Below, in pieces: positions 1-13,000 of a stretch of 64,000 nt of DNA (its first letter is position 1; every line of letters begins with the position of its first letter). This DNA comes from Luidia sarsii. Taxonomy: Eukaryota; Echinodermata; Asteroidea; Paxillosida; Luidiidae. Position numbers and translations under genes: made by a program. The notes under the pieces are model-generated. The model searched no databases and was not told the DNA's origin. It was given only the letters and a program-made list of their open reading frames with translations. The DNA is taken from assembly GCA_949987565.1 (NCBI GenBank), contig OX465110.1, positions 8,114,018-8,178,017 of the forward strand, given 5' to 3'.

Positions 1-181
1 TCTCAAATCGGACATTTGATGATAAAATTATAGTCATGCAAAGAGAACTTACTTCCATCAGCGAGGCAACTTGTGTTGTATGGGCAGTAGCACATTACAG
101 TCGGCGGAGAGAATCTGGAAAGAAAAACAGCCTTTGCGAGTTAATATCTCCTTAAATATTGTTATGATGGAGCTAAAACTT

Positions 182-197
182 GGCCTCCCGTGAGGCC
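182..197. repeat. Hairpin variant with CCGT loop
   Basis: The stem is the same GGCCTC/GAGGCC with the loop changed from CAGT to CCGT. The same variant recurs, for example near 410, 4287, 7931, 8160, 11807, 15221, 32755 and 34121, always in units followed by the CAGTATC variant. The substitution leaves the stem intact. Confidence 0.85.
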
Positions 198-610
198 TTG
201 GAAAAGGCAATCGACCAGTATCAAGAAATCTCAAATCGGACATTTGATGATGAAATTATAGTCATGCAAAGAGAACCTACTTCCATCAGCGAGGAAACTT
301 GTGTTGTATGGGCAGTAGCACATTACAGTCGGCGGAGAGAATCTGGAAAGAAAAACAGCCTTTGCGAGTTAATATCTCCTTAAATATTGTTATGATGGAG
401 CTAAAACTTGGCCTCCCGTGAGGCCTTGGAAAAGGCAATCGACCGGTATCAAGAAATCTCAAATCGGACATTTGATGATGAAATTATAGTCATGCAAAGA
501 GAACCTACTTCCATCAGCGAGGAAACTTGTGTTGTATGGGCAGTAGCACATTACAGTCGGAGGAGAGAATCTGGAAAGAAAAACAGACTTTGCAAGTTAA
601 TATCTCCTTC

Positions 611-665
611 AATATCACTATGATGAAGCTGAAACTTGGCATGTAAAAAGGCCTTGGAAAGGGCA
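611..665 (+). repeat. Beta-type monomer junction (representative)
   Basis: In place of CAATATTGTTATGATGGAGC and the hairpin, this unit has CAATATCACTATGATGAAGC followed by GGCATGTAAAAAGGCC and GGAAAGGGCAATCG. About forty monomers carry this version (examples near 2206, 3573, 4484, 8359, 15418, 22483, 43181, 53420 and 61612). The hairpin is lost. Differences are confined to a segment of about 50 bp, with the rest of the unit close to alpha, so beta looks like a monomer family with its own ancestral junction. Confidence 0.9.
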
Positions 666-865
666 ATCGACCAGTATCAAGAAATCTCAAATCGGACATA
701 TGATGATAAAATCATAGTCATGCAAAGAGAACTTAATTCCACCAGCGAGGCAACTTGTGTTGTATGGGCAGTAGCACATTAAAGTCGGCGGAGAGAATCT
801 GGAAAGAAAAACAGACTTTGCATGTTAATATCTCCTTCAATATTGTTATGATGGAGCTAAAACTT

Positions 866-881
866 GGCCTCCAGTGAGGCC
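866..881. repeat. Perfect hairpin GGCCTC-CAGT-GAGGCC (commonest loop)
   Basis: This is a perfect 6-bp inverted repeat around a 4-base loop, present in most alpha monomers, usually once per unit. It could form a GC-rich stem in single-stranded DNA or in RNA. It overlaps the AGGCCT site. Beta and gamma monomers lack it. Whether it folds in vivo is not shown. Confidence 0.85.
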
Positions 882-1196
882 TTGGAAAAGGCAATCGACC
901 AGGATCAAGAAATCTCAAATCGGACATTTGATGATGAATTATAATTATGCAAAGAGAACTTACTTCCATCAGCGAGGAAACTTGTGTTGTATGGGCAGTA
1001 GCACATTACAGTCGGAGAAGAGAATCTGGAAAGAAAAACAGACTTTGCAAGTTAATATCTCCTTCAATATTGTTATGATGGAGCTTAAACTTGGCCTCCA
1101 GTGAGGCCTTGGTAAAGGCAATCGACCAGGATCAAGAAATCTCAAATCGGACATTTGATGATGAAATTATAATCATGCAAAGAGAACTTACTTCCA

Positions 1197-2294
1197 TCAG
1201 CGAGGCAACTTGTGTTGTATGGGCAGTAGCACATTACAGTCGGCGGAGAGAATCTGGATAGAAAAACAGACTTTGCGAGTTAATATCTCCTTTAATATTG
1301 TTAAGATGGAGCTAAAACTTGGCCTCCAGTGAGGCCTTGGAAAAGGCAATCGACCAGAATCAAGAAATTTCAAATCGGACATTTGATGATGAAATTATAA
1401 TCATGCAAAGAGAACTTACTTCCATCAGCGAGGAAACTTGTGTTGTATGGGCAGTAGAACATTACAGTCGGCGGAGAGTCTCTGGAAAGAAAAACAGACT
1501 TTGCAAGTTAATATCTCCTTCAATAATGTTATGATGGATCTAAAACTTGGCCTCCAGCGAGGCCTTGGAAAAGACAATCGACCAGGATCAAGAAATCTCA
1601 AATCGGACATTTGATGATGAAATTATAGTCATGCAAAAAGAACTTACTTCCATCAGCGAGGCAACTTGTGTTGTATGGGCAGTAGCACATTACAGTCGGA
1701 GAAGAGAATCTGGAAAGAAAAACAGACTTTGCAAGTTAATATCTCCTTCAATATTGTTATGATGGAGCTAAAACTTGGCCTCCAGTGAGGCCTTGGAAAA
1801 GGCAATCGACCAGTATCAAGAAATCTCAAATCGGACATTTGATGATGAAATTATAGTCATGCAAAGAGAACTTACTTCCATCAGCGAGGCAACTTGTGTT
1901 TTATGGGCAGTAGCACATTACAGTCGGAGAAGAGAATCTGGAAAGAAAAACAGACTTTGCAAGTTAATATCTCCTTCAATATTGTTATGATGGAGCTAAA
2001 ACTTGGCCTCCAGTGAGGCCTTGGAAAAGGCAATCGACCAGGATCAAGAAATCTCAAATCGGACATTTGATGATGAAATTATAGTCATGCAAAGAGAACT
2101 TACTTCCATCAGCGAGGAAACTTGTGTTGTATGAGCAGTAGCACATTACAGTCGGCGGAGAGATCCTTGAAAGAAAAACAGACTTTGCGAGTTAATATCT
2201 CCTTCAATATCACTATGATGAAGCTGAAACTTGGCATGTAAAAAGGCCTTGGAAAGGGCAATCGACCAGTATCAAGAAATCTCAAATCGGACAT
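1197..2294 (+). repeat. K block, copy 1 (five monomers, 1098 bp)
   Basis: This ordered run has five distinctive monomers. Its markers are CTGGATAGAAAAAC (a TAG) and TTAAGATGGAGC, then CAGAATCAAGAAATTTC, then AGTAGAACATTACAG, AATAATGTTATGATGGATC and the CAGC hairpin loop, then TGTGTTTTATGGG, then GTATGAGCAG with AGATCCTTGAAAG. Seven copies of exactly the same length lie in the left third of the window and none lies further right. Confidence 0.9.
1549..1564. repeat. Hairpin variant with CAGC loop
   Basis: The stem is intact and the loop is CAGC. This variant marks one monomer of the K block and recurs in each K-block copy. It is linked to GGATCTAAAAC just upstream and GAAAAGACAATCG just downstream. 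Confidence 0.85.
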
Positions 2295-2563
2295 TTGATG
2301 ATAAAATCATAGTCATGCAAAGAGAACTTAATTCCACCAGCGAGGCAACTTGTGTTGTATGGGCAGTAGCACATTAAAGTCGGCGGAGAGAATCTGGAAA
2401 GAAAAACAGACTTTGCAAGTTAATATCTCCTTCAATATTGTTATGATGGAGCTAAAACTTGGCCTCCAGTGAGGCCTTGGAAAAGGCAATCGACCAGGAT
2501 CAAGAAATCTCAAATCGGACATTTGATGATGAATTATAATTATGCAAAGAGAACTTACTTCCA

Positions 2564-3661
2564 TCAGCGAGGAAACTTGTGTTGTATGGGCAGTAGCACA
2601 TTACAGTCGGCGGAGAGAATCTGGATAGAAAAACAGACTTTGCGAGTTAATATCTCCTTTAATATTGTTAAGATGGAGCTAAAACTTGGCCTCCAGTGAG
2701 GCCTTGGAAAAGGCAATCGACCAGAATCAAGAAATTTCAAATCGGACATTTGATGATGAAATTATAATCATGCAAAGAGAACTTACTTCCATCAGCGAGG
2801 AAACTTGTGTTGTATGGGCAGTAGAACATTACAGTCGGCGGAGAGTCTCTGGAAAGAAAAACAGACTTTGCAAGTTAATATCTCCTTCAATAATGTTATG
2901 ATGGATCTAAAACTTGGCCTCCAGCGAGGCCTTGGAAAAGACAATCGACCAGGATCAAGAAATCTCAAATCGGACATTTGATGATGAAATTATAGTCATG
3001 CAAAAAGAACTTACTTCCATCAGCGAGGCAACTTGTGTTGTATGGGCAGTAGCACATTACAGTCGGAGAAGAGAATCTGGAAAGAAAAACAGACTTTGCG
3101 AGTTAATATCTCCTTCAATATTGTTATGATGGAGCTAAAACTTGGCCTCCAGTGAGGCCTTGGAAAAGGCAATCGACCAGTATCAAGAAATCTCAAATCG
3201 GACATTTGATGATGAAATTATAGTCATGCAAAGAGAACTTACTTCCATCAGCGAGGCAACTTGTGTTTTATGGGCAGTAGCACATTACAGTCGGAGAAGA
3301 GAATCTGGAAAGAAAAACAGACTTTGCAAGTTAATATCTCCTTCAATATTGTTATGATGGAGCTAAAACTTGGCCTCCAGTGAGGCCTTGGAAAAGGCAA
3401 TCGACCAGGATCAAGAAATCTCAAATCGGACATTTGATGATGAAATTATAGTCATGCAAAGAGAACTTACTTCCATCAGCGAGGAAACTTGTGTTGTATG
3501 AGCAGTAGCACATTACAGTCGGCGGAGAGATCCTTGAAAGAAAAACAGACTTTGCGAGTTAATATCTCCTTCAATATCACTATGATGAAGCTGAAACTTG
3601 GCATGTAAAAAGGCCTTGGAAAGGGCAATCGACCAGTATCAAGAAATCTCAAATCGGACAT
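2564..3661 (+). repeat. K block, copy 2
   Basis: Same ordered markers as copy 1, offset by 1367 bp (six monomers less one base). One visible difference is TTTGCGAG instead of TTTGCAAG in the third monomer (near 3098). Copies 1 and 2 form a six-monomer tandem duplication that spans roughly 1190-3920. Confidence 0.9.
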
Positions 3662-5069
3662 TTGATGATAAAATCATAGTCATGCAAAGAGAACTTAATT
3701 CCACCAGCGAGGCAACTTGTGTTGTATGGGCAGTAGCACATTAAAGTCGGCGGAGAGAATCTGGAAAGAAAAACAGACTTTGCAAGTTAATATCTCCTTC
3801 AATATTGTTATGATGGAGCTAAAACTTGGCCTCCAGTGAGGCCTTGGAAAAGGCAATCGACCAGGATCAAGAAATCTCAAATCGGACATTTGATGATGAA
3901 TTATAATTATGCAAAGAGAACTTACTTCCATCAGCGAGGAAACTTGTGTTGTATGGGCAGTAGCACATTACAGTCGGAGAAGAGAATCTGGAAAGAAAAA
4001 CAGACTTTGCAAGTTAATATCTCCTTCAATATTGTTATGATGGAGCTTAAACTTGGCCTCCAGTGAGGCCTTGGAAAAGGCAATCGACCAGTATCAAGAA
4101 ATCTCAAATCGGACATTTGATGATGAAATTATAGTCATGCAAAGAGAACCTACTTCCATCAGCGAGGAAACTTGTGTTGTATGGGCAGTAGCACATTACA
4201 GTCGGCGGAGAGAATCTGGAAAGAAAAACAGCCTTTGCGAGTTAATATCTCCTTAAATATTGTTATGATGGAGCTAAAACTTGGCCTCCCGTGAGGCCTT
4301 GGAAAAGGCAATCGACCAGTATCAAGAAATCTCAAATCGGACATTTGATGATGAAATTATAGTCATGCAAAGAGAACCTACTTCCATCAGCGAGGAAACT
4401 TGTGTTGTATGGGCAGTAGAACATTACAGTCGGAGGAGAGAATCTGGAAAGAAAAACAGACTTTGCAAGTTAATATCTCCTTCAATATCACTATGATGAA
4501 GCTGAAACTTGGCATGTAAAAAGGCCTTGGAAAGGGCAATCGACCAGTATCAAGAAATCTCAAATCGGACATATGATGATAAAATCATAGTCATGCAAAG
4601 AGAACTTAATTCCACCAGCGAGGCAACTTGTGTTGTATGGGCAGTAGCACATTAAAGTCGGCGGAGAGAATCTGGAAAGAAAAACAGACTTTGCAAGTTA
4701 ATATCTCCTTCAATATTGTTATGATGGAGCTAAAACTTGGCCTCCAGTGAGGCCTTGGAAAAGGCAATCGACCAGGATCAAGAAATCTCAAATCGGACAT
4801 TTGATGATGAATTATAATTATGCAAAGAGAACTTACTTCCATCAGCGAGGAAACTTGTGTTGTATGGGCAGTAGCACATTACAGTCGGAGAAGAGAATCT
4901 GGAAAGAAAAACAGACTTTGCAAGTTAATATCTCCTTCAATATTGTTATGATGGAGCTTAAACTTGGCCTCCAGTGAGGCCTTGGTAAAGGCAATCGACC
5001 AGGATCAAGAAATCTCAAATCGGACATTTGATGATGAAATTATAATCATGCAAAGAGAACTTACTTCCA

Positions 5070-6167
5070 TCAGCGAGGCAACTTGTGTTGTATGGGCAGT
5101 AGCACATTACAGTCGGCGGAGAGAATCTGGATAGAAAAACAGACTTTGCGAGTTAATATCTCCTTTAATATTGTTAAGATGGAGCTAAAACTTGGCCTCC
5201 AGTGAGGCCTTGGAAAAGGCAATCGACCAGAATCAAGAAATTTCAAATCGGACATTTGATGATGAAATTATAATCATGCAAAGAGAACTTACTTCCATCA
5301 GCGAGGAAACTTGTGTTGTATGGGCAGTAGAACATTACAGTCGGCGGAGAGTCTCTGGAAAGAAAAACAGACTTTGCAAGTTAATATCTCCTTCAATAAT
5401 GTTATGATGGATCTAAAACTTGGCCTCCAGCGAGGCCTTGGAAAAGACAATCGACCAGGATCAAGAAATCTCAAATCGGACATTTGATGATGAAATTATA
5501 GTCATGCAAAAAGAACTTACTTCCATCAGCGAGGCAACTTGTGTTGTATGGGCAGTAGCACATTACAGTCGGAGAAGAGAATCTGGAAAGAAAAACAGAC
5601 TTTGCAAGTTAATATCTCCTTCAATATTGTTATGATGGAGCTAAAACTTGGCCTCCAGTGAGGCCTTGGAAAAGGCAATCGACCAGTATCAAGAAATCTC
5701 AAATCGGACATTTGATGATGAAATTATAGTCATGCAAAGAGAACTTACTTCCATCAGCGAGGCAACTTGTGTTTTATGGGCAGTAGCACATTACAGTCGG
5801 AGAAGAGAATCTGGAAAGAAAAACAGACTTTGCAAGTTAATATCTCCTTCAATATTGTTATGATGGAGCTAAAACTTGGCCTCCAGTGAGGCCTTGGAAA
5901 AGGCAATCGACCAGGATCAAGAAATCTCAAATCGGACATTTGATGATGAAATTATAGTCATGCAAAGAGAACTTACTTCCATCAGCGAGGAAACTTGTGT
6001 TGTATGAGCAGTAGCACATTACAGTCGGCGGAGAGATCCTTGAAAGAAAAACAGACTTTGCGAGTTAATATCTCCTTCAATATCACTATGATGAAGCTGA
6101 AACTTGGCATGTAAAAAGGCCTTGGAAAGGGCAATCGACCAGTATCAAGAAATCTCAAATCGGACAT
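5070..6167 (+). repeat. K block, copy 3
   Basis: Same length and markers as copy 1, 3873 bp downstream of it. The surrounding sequence also matches, from about 290-2450 to 4160-6320, showing a 17-monomer higher-order spacing. Confidence 0.9.
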
Positions 6168-6758
6168 TTGATGATAAAATCATAGTCATGCAAAGAGAAC
6201 TTAATTCCACCAGCGAGGCAACTTGTGTTGTATGGGCAGTAGCACATTAAAGTCGGCGGAGAGAATCTGGAAAGAAAAACAGACTTTGCAAGTTAATATC
6301 TCCTTCAATATTGTTATGATGGAGCTAAAACTTGGCCTCCAGTGAGGCCTTGGAAAAGGCAATCGACCAGGATCAAGAAATCTCAAATCGGACATTTGAT
6401 GATGAAATTATAATCATGGAAAGAGAACTTACTTCCATCAGCGAAGAAACTTGTGTTGTATGGGCAGTAGCACATTACAGTCGGAGTAGAGAATCTGGAA
6501 AGAAAAACAGACTTTGCAAGTTAATATCTCCTTCAATATTGTTATGATGGAGCTTAAACTTGGCCTCCATTGAGGCCTTGGAAAAGGCAATCGACCAGGA
6601 TCAAGAAATCTCAAATCGGACATTTGATGATGAAATTATAGTCATGCAAAGAGAACTTACTTCCATCAGCGAGGCAACTTGTGTTGTATGGGCAGTAGCA
6701 CATTACAGTCGGCGGAGAGAATCTGGAAAGAAAAACAGACTTTGCGAGTTAATATCTC

Positions 6759-6806
6759 CATCAATATCACTATGATGAATCTAAAACTTGGCAAGTTGAA
6801 AGGCCT
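6759..6806 (+). repeat. Gamma-type monomer junction (representative)
   Basis: This version has CATCAATATCACTATGATG, then AATCTAAAAC, then GGCAAGTTGAAAGGCC. It shares ATCACTATGATGAA with beta but differs in the next 20 bases. About thirty monomers carry it (near 11089, 14505, 22020, 26807, 32505, 40450, 48859, 55465 and 63889). I find none before about 6.7 kb. A sub-variant ends in GGCATTGG instead of GGCCTTGG and so loses the AGGCCT site. Confidence 0.9.
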
Positions 6807-6836
6807 TGGAAAAGGCAATCGACCAGTATCAAGAAA

Positions 6837-7748
6837 TCTCAAATCGGACATTTGATGATGAAAGTATAGTCATGCAAAGAGAACTTACTTCCATCAGCGA
6901 GGCAACTTGTGTTGTATGGGCAGTAGCACATGACAGTCGGCGGAGAGAATCTGGAAAGAAAAACAGACTTTGCGAGTTAATATCTCCTTCAATATTGTTA
7001 TGATGGAGCTAAAACTTGGCCTCCAGTTAGGCCTTGGAAAAGGCAATCGACCAGGATCAAGAAATCTCAAATCGGACATTTGATGATAAAATTATAGTCA
7101 TGCAAAGAGAACTTACTTCCATCAGCGAGGCAACTTGTGTTGTATGGGCAGTAGCACATTACAGTAGGCGGAGAGAATCTGGAAAGAAAAACAGCCTTTG
7201 CGAGTTAATATCTCCTTCAATATTGTTATGATGGAGCTTAAACTTGGCCTCCAGTGAGGCCTTGGAAAAGGCAATCGACCAGTATCAAGAAATCTCAAAT
7301 CGGACATTTGATGATGAAAGTATAGTCATGCAAAGAGAACTTACTTCCATCAGCGAGGCAACTTGTGTTGTATGGGCAGTAGCACATGACAGTCGGCGGA
7401 GAGAATCTGGAAAGAAAAACAGACTTTGCGAGTTAATATCTCCTTCAATATTGTTATGATGGAGCTAAAACTTGGCCTCCAGTTAGGCCTTGGAAAAGGC
7501 AATCGACCAGGATCAAGAAATCTCAAATCGGACATTTGATGATAAAATTATAGTCATGCAAAGAGAACTTACTTCCATCAGCGAGGCAACTTGTGTTGTA
7601 TGGGCAGTAGCACATTACAGTAGGCGGAGAGAATCTGGAAAGAAAAACAGCCTTTGCGAGTTAATATCTCCTTAAATATTGTTATGATGGAGCTAAAACT
7701 TGGCCTCCAGTTAGGCCTTGGAAAAGGCAATCGACCAGGATCAAGAAA
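6837..7748 (+). repeat. Local dimer duplication (2 x 456 bp)
   Basis: Two monomers are repeated back to back with a 456-bp offset. Both copies carry the same rare pair of changes: CACATGACAG in the first unit and CATTACAGTAGG in the second. The match ends near 7213/7669, where CTTCAATATT faces CTTAAATATT. The CATGACAG marker also appears once near 14670, in a stretch related to 10.9-11.9 kb. Confidence 0.85.
7018..7033. repeat. Hairpin variant with shortened stem (CAGTTAGGCC)
   Basis: A G-to-T change opens the inner base pair, leaving a 5-bp stem and a 6-base loop. It recurs near 7474, 7702, 11347, 11575, 14763, 14991 and 49125. In these units the reading frame that begins at the usual TTG is unaffected. 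Confidence 0.8.
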
Positions 7749-8944
7749 TCTCAAATCGGACATTTGATGATAAAATTATAGTCATGCAAAGAGAACTTAC
7801 TTCCATCAGCGAGGCAACTTGTGTTGTATGGGCAGTAGCACATTACAGTCGGCGGAGAGAATCTGGAAAGAAAAACAGCCTTTGCGAGTTAATATCTCCT
7901 TAAATATTGTTATGATGGAGCTAAAACTTGGCCTCCCGTGAGGCCTTGGAAAAGGCAATCGACCAGTATCAAGAAATCTCAAATCGGACATTTGATGATG
8001 AAATTATAGTCATGCAAAGAGAACCTACTTCCATCAGCGAGGAAACTTGTGTTGTATGGGCAGTAGCACATTACAGTCGGCGGAGAGAATCTGGAAAGAA
8101 AAACAGCCTTTGCGAGTTAATATCTCCTTAAATATTGTTATGATGGAGCTAAAACTTGGCCTCCCGTGAGGCCTTGGAAAAGGCAATCGACCAGTATCAA
8201 GAAATCTCAAATCGGACATTTGATGATGAAATTATAGTCATGCAAAGAGAACCTACTTCCATCAGCGAGGAAACTTGTGTTGTATGGGCAGTAGCACATT
8301 ACAGTCGGAGGAGAGAATCTGGAAAGAAAAACAGACTTTGCAAGTTAATATCTCCTTCAATATCACTATGATGAAGCTGAAACTTGGCATGTAAAAAGGC
8401 CTTGGAAAGGGCAATCGACCAGTATCAAGAAATCTCAAATCGGACATATGATGATAAAATCATAGTCATGCAAAGAGAACTTAATTCCACCAGCGAGGCA
8501 ACTTGTGTTGTATGGGCAGTAGCACATTAAAGTCGGCGGAGAGAATCTGGAAAGAAAAACAGACTTTGCAAGTTAATATCTCCTTCAATATTGTTATGAT
8601 GGAGCTAAAACTTGGCCTCCAGTGAGGCCTTGGAAAAGGCAATCGACCAGGATCAAGAAATCTCAAATCGGACATTTGATGATGAATTATAATTATGCAA
8701 AGAGAACTTACTTCCATCAGCGAGGAAACTTGTGTTGTATGGGCAGTAGCACATTACAGTCGGAGAAGAGAATCTGGAAAGAAAAACAGACTTTGCAAGT
8801 TAATATCTCCTTCAATATTGTTATGATGGAGCTTAAACTTGGCCTCCAGTGAGGCCTTGGTAAAGGCAATCGACCAGGATCAAGAAATCTCAAATCGGAC
8901 ATTTGATGATGAAATTATAATCATGCAAAGAGAACTTACTTCCA

Positions 8945-10042
8945 TCAGCGAGGCAACTTGTGTTGTATGGGCAGTAGCACATTACAGTCGGCGGAGAGAA
9001 TCTGGATAGAAAAACAGACTTTGCGAGTTAATATCTCCTTTAATATTGTTAAGATGGAGCTAAAACTTGGCCTCCAGTGAGGCCTTGGAAAAGGCAATCG
9101 ACCAGAATCAAGAAATTTCAAATCGGACATTTGATGATGAAATTATAATCATGCAAAGAGAACTTACTTCCATCAGCGAGGAAACTTGTGTTGTATGGGC
9201 AGTAGAACATTACAGTCGGCGGAGAGTCTCTGGAAAGAAAAACAGACTTTGCAAGTTAATATCTCCTTCAATAATGTTATGATGGATCTAAAACTTGGCC
9301 TCCAGCGAGGCCTTGGAAAAGACAATCGACCAGGATCAAGAAATCTCAAATCGGACATTTGATGATGAAATTATAGTCATGCAAAAAGAACTTACTTCCA
9401 TCAGCGAGGCAACTTGTGTTGTATGGGCAGTAGCACATTACAGTCGGAGAAGAGAATCTGGAAAGAAAAACAGACTTTGCAAGTTAATATCTCCTTCAAT
9501 ATTGTTATGATGGAGCTAAAACTTGGCCTCCAGTGAGGCCTTGGAAAAGGCAATCGACCAGTATCAAGAAATCTCAAATCGGACATTTGATGATGAAATT
9601 ATAGTCATGCAAAGAGAACTTACTTCCATCAGCGAGGCAACTTGTGTTTTATGGGCAGTAGCACATTACAGTCGGAGAAGAGAATCTGGAAAGAAAAACA
9701 GACTTTGCAAGTTAATATCTCCTTCAATATTGTTATGATGGAGCTAAAACTTGGCCTCCAGTGAGGCCTTGGAAAAGGCAATCGACCAGGATCAAGAAAT
9801 CTCAAATCGGACATTTGATGATGAAATTATAGTCATGCAAAGAGAACTTACTTCCATCAGCGAGGAAACTTGTGTTGTATGAGCAGTAGCACATTACAGT
9901 CGGCGGAGAGATCCTTGAAAGAAAAACAGAATTTGCGAGTTAATATCTCCTTCAATATCACTATGATGAAGCTGAAACTTGGCATGTAAAAAGGCCTTGG
10001 AAAGGGCAATCGACCAGTATCAAGAAATCTCAAATCGGACAT
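8945..10042 (+). repeat. K block, copy 4
   Basis: Lies 3875 bp after copy 3, with matching flanks from about 8034 to 10205. One private change is seen: CAGAATTTGCGAG in the last monomer (near 9927), where the other copies read CAGACTTTGCGAG. Confidence 0.9.
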
Positions 10043-13000
10043 TTGATGATAAAATCATAGTCATGCAAAGAGAACTTAATTCCACCAGCGAGGCAACTTG
10101 TGTTGTATGGGCAGTAGCACATTAAAGTCGGCGGAGAGAATCTGGAAAGAAAAACAGACTTTGCAAGTTAATATCTCCTTCAATATTGTTATGATGGAGC
10201 TAAAACTTGGCCTCCAGTGAGGCCTTGGAAAAGGCAATCGACCAGGATCAAGAAATCTCAAATCGGACATTTGATGATGAATTATAATTATGCAAAGAGA
10301 ACTTACTTCCATCAGCGAGGAAACTTGTGTTGTATGGGCAGTAGCACATTACAGTCGGAGAAGAGAATCTGGAAAGAAAAACAGACTTTGCAAGTTAATA
10401 TCTCCTTCAATATTGTTATGATGGAGCTTAAACTTGGCCTCCAGTGAGGCCTTGGAAAAGGCAATCGACCAGGATCAAGAAATCTCAAATCGGACATTTG
10501 ATGATGAAATTATAATCATGCAAAGAGAACTTACTTCCATCAGCGAGGCAACTTGTGTTGTATGGGCAGTAGCACATTACAGTCGGAGAAGAGAATCTGA
10601 AAAGAAAAACAGACTTTGCAAGTTAATATCTCCTTCAATATTGTTATGATGGAGCTTAAACTTGGCCTCCAGTGAGGCCTTGGAAAAGGCAATCGACCAG
10701 GATCAAGAAATCTCAAATCGGACATTTGATGTTGAAATTATAATCATGGAAAGAGAACTTACTTCCATCAGCGAAGAAACTTGTGTTGTATGGGCAGTAG
10801 CACATTACAGTCGGAGTAGAGAATCTGGAAAGAAAAACAGACTTTGCAAGTTAATATCTCCTTCAATATTGTTATGATGGAGCTTAAACTTGGCCTCCAG
10901 TGAGGCCTTGGAAAAGGCAATCGACCAGGATCAAGAAATCTCAAATCGGACATTTGATGATGAAATTATAGTCATGCAAAGAGAACTTACTTCCATCAGC
11001 GAGGCAACTTGTGTTGTATGGGCAGTAGCACATTACAGTCGGCGGAGAGAATCTGGAAAGAAAAACAGACTTTGCGAGTTAATATCTCCATCAATATCAC
11101 TATGATGAATCTAAAACTTGGCAAGTTGAAAGGCCTTGGAAAAGGCAATCGACCAGTATCAAGAAATCTCAAATCGGACATTTGATGATGAAAGTATAGT
11201 CATGCAAAGAGAACTTACTTCCATCAGCGAGGCAACTTGTGTTGTATGGGCAGTAGCACATTACAGTCGGCGGAGAGAATCTGGAAAGAAAAACAGACTT
11301 TGCGAGTTAATATCTCCTTCAATATTGTTATGATGGAGCTAAAACTTGGCCTCCAGTTAGGCCTTGGAAAAGGCAATCGACCAGGATCAAGAAATCTCAA
11401 ATCGGACATTTGATGATAAAATTATAGTCATGCAAAGAGAACTTACTTCCATCAGCGAGGCAACTTGTGTTGTATGGGCAGTAGCACATTACAGTCGGCG
11501 GAGAGAATCTGGAAAGAAAAACAGCCTTTGCGAGTTAATATCTCCTTAAATATTGTTATGATGGAGCTAAAACTTGGCCTCCAGTTAGGCCTTGGAAAAG
11601 GCAATCGACCAGGATCAAGAAATCTCAAATCGGACATTTGATGATAAAATTATAGTCATGCAAAGAGAACTTACTTCCATCAGCGAGGCAACTTGTGTTG
11701 TATGGGCAGTAGCACATTACAGTCGGCGGAGAGAATCTGGAAAGAAAAACAGCCTTTGCGAGTTAATATCTCCTTAAATATTGTTATGATGGAGCTAAAA
11801 CTTGGCCTCCCGTGAGGCCTTGGAAAAGGCAATCGACCAGTATCAAGAAATCTCAAATCGGACATTTGATGATGAAATTATAGTCATGCAAAGAGAACCT
11901 ACTTCCATCAGCGAGGAAACTTGTGTTGTATGGGCAGTAGCACATTACAGTCGGAGGAGAGAATCTGGAAAAAAAACAGACTTTGCAAGTTAATATCTCC
12001 TTCAATATCACTATGATGAAGCTGAAACTTGGCATGTAAAAAGGCCTTGGAAAGGGCAATCGACCAGTATCAAGAAATCTCAAATCGGACATTTGATGAT
12101 AAAATCATAGTCATGCAAAGAGAACTTAATTCCACCAGCGAGGCAACTTGTGTTGTATGGGCAGTAGCACATTAAAGTCGGAGGAGAGAATCTCGACAGA
12201 AAAACAGAATTTGCAAGTTAATATCTCCTTCAATATTGTTATGATGGAGCTAAAACTTGGCCTCCAGTGAGGCCTTGGAAAAGGCAATCGACCAGGATCA
12301 AGAAATCTCAAATCGGACATTTGATGATGAAATTATAGTCATGCAAAGAGAACTTACTTCCATCAGCGAGGCAACTTGTGTTGTATGGGCAGTAGCACAT
12401 TACAGTCGGAGGAGAGAATCTGGAAAAAAACAGACTTTGCAAGTTAATATCTCCTTCAATATCACTATGATGAATCTAAAACTTGGCAAGTTAAAAGGCC
12501 TTGGAAAAGGCAATCGACCAGTATCAAGAAATCTCAAATCGGACATTTGATGATGAAATTATAGTCATGCAAAGAGAACTTACTTCCATCAGCGAGGCAA
12601 CTTGTGTTGTATGGGCAGTAGCACATCACAGTCGGCGGAGAGAATCTGGAAAGAAAAACAGAATTTGCAAGTTAATATCTCCTTCAATATTGTTATGATG
12701 GAGCTAAAACTTGGCCTCCAGTGAGGCCTTGGAAAAGGCAATCGACCAGTATCAAGAAATCTCAAATCGGACATTTGATGATGAAATTATAGTCATGCAA
12801 AGAGAACCTACTTCCATCAGCGAGGAAACTTGTGTTGTATGGGCAGTAGCACATTACAGTCGGAGGAGAGAATCTGGAAAAAAAACAGACTTTGCAAGTT
12901 AATATCTCCTTCAATATCACTATGATGAAGCTGAAACTTGGCATGTAAAAAGGCCTTGGAAAGGGCAATCGACCAGTATCAAGAAATCTCAAATCGGACA

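Larger units (their letters stand above)
457..1139 (+). repeat. Beta-delta-epsilon three-monomer cassette (representative)
   Basis: The beta unit (457-684) is followed by delta (685-912) and epsilon (913-1139). Delta is marked by GATAAAATCATAG, TTAATTCCACCAGCG and CACATTAAAGTCGG. Epsilon is 227 bp because GATGAAATTATA has become GATGAATTATA. The three occur together in this order at many places (near 2052, 3420, 4330, 8205, 15264, 16859, 27104, 45750, 54178, 58050 and 60327). The fixed order shows they were amplified as a unit. Confidence 0.88.

Noticed and set aside
771..784. ATTAAA as a polyadenylation signal in delta units
   Set aside because: It arises from one base change (CATTACAG to CATTAAAG) in a repeat with no sign of a transcript end.
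866..905. tRNA-like or SINE internal promoter (TGGCCTCCAGTGAGG with GGCAATCGACC)
   Set aside because: The first resembles a stretched A box and the second a weak B box, but spacing is too short, key bases differ and no cloverleaf forms.
1099..1125. Splice donor in CCTTGGTAAAGGC with acceptor-like ACTTACTTCCATCAG
   Set aside because: The GGTAAAG change is seen in only three units (near 1110, 4983 and 8858), all explained by block copying. No coding exon supports splicing.
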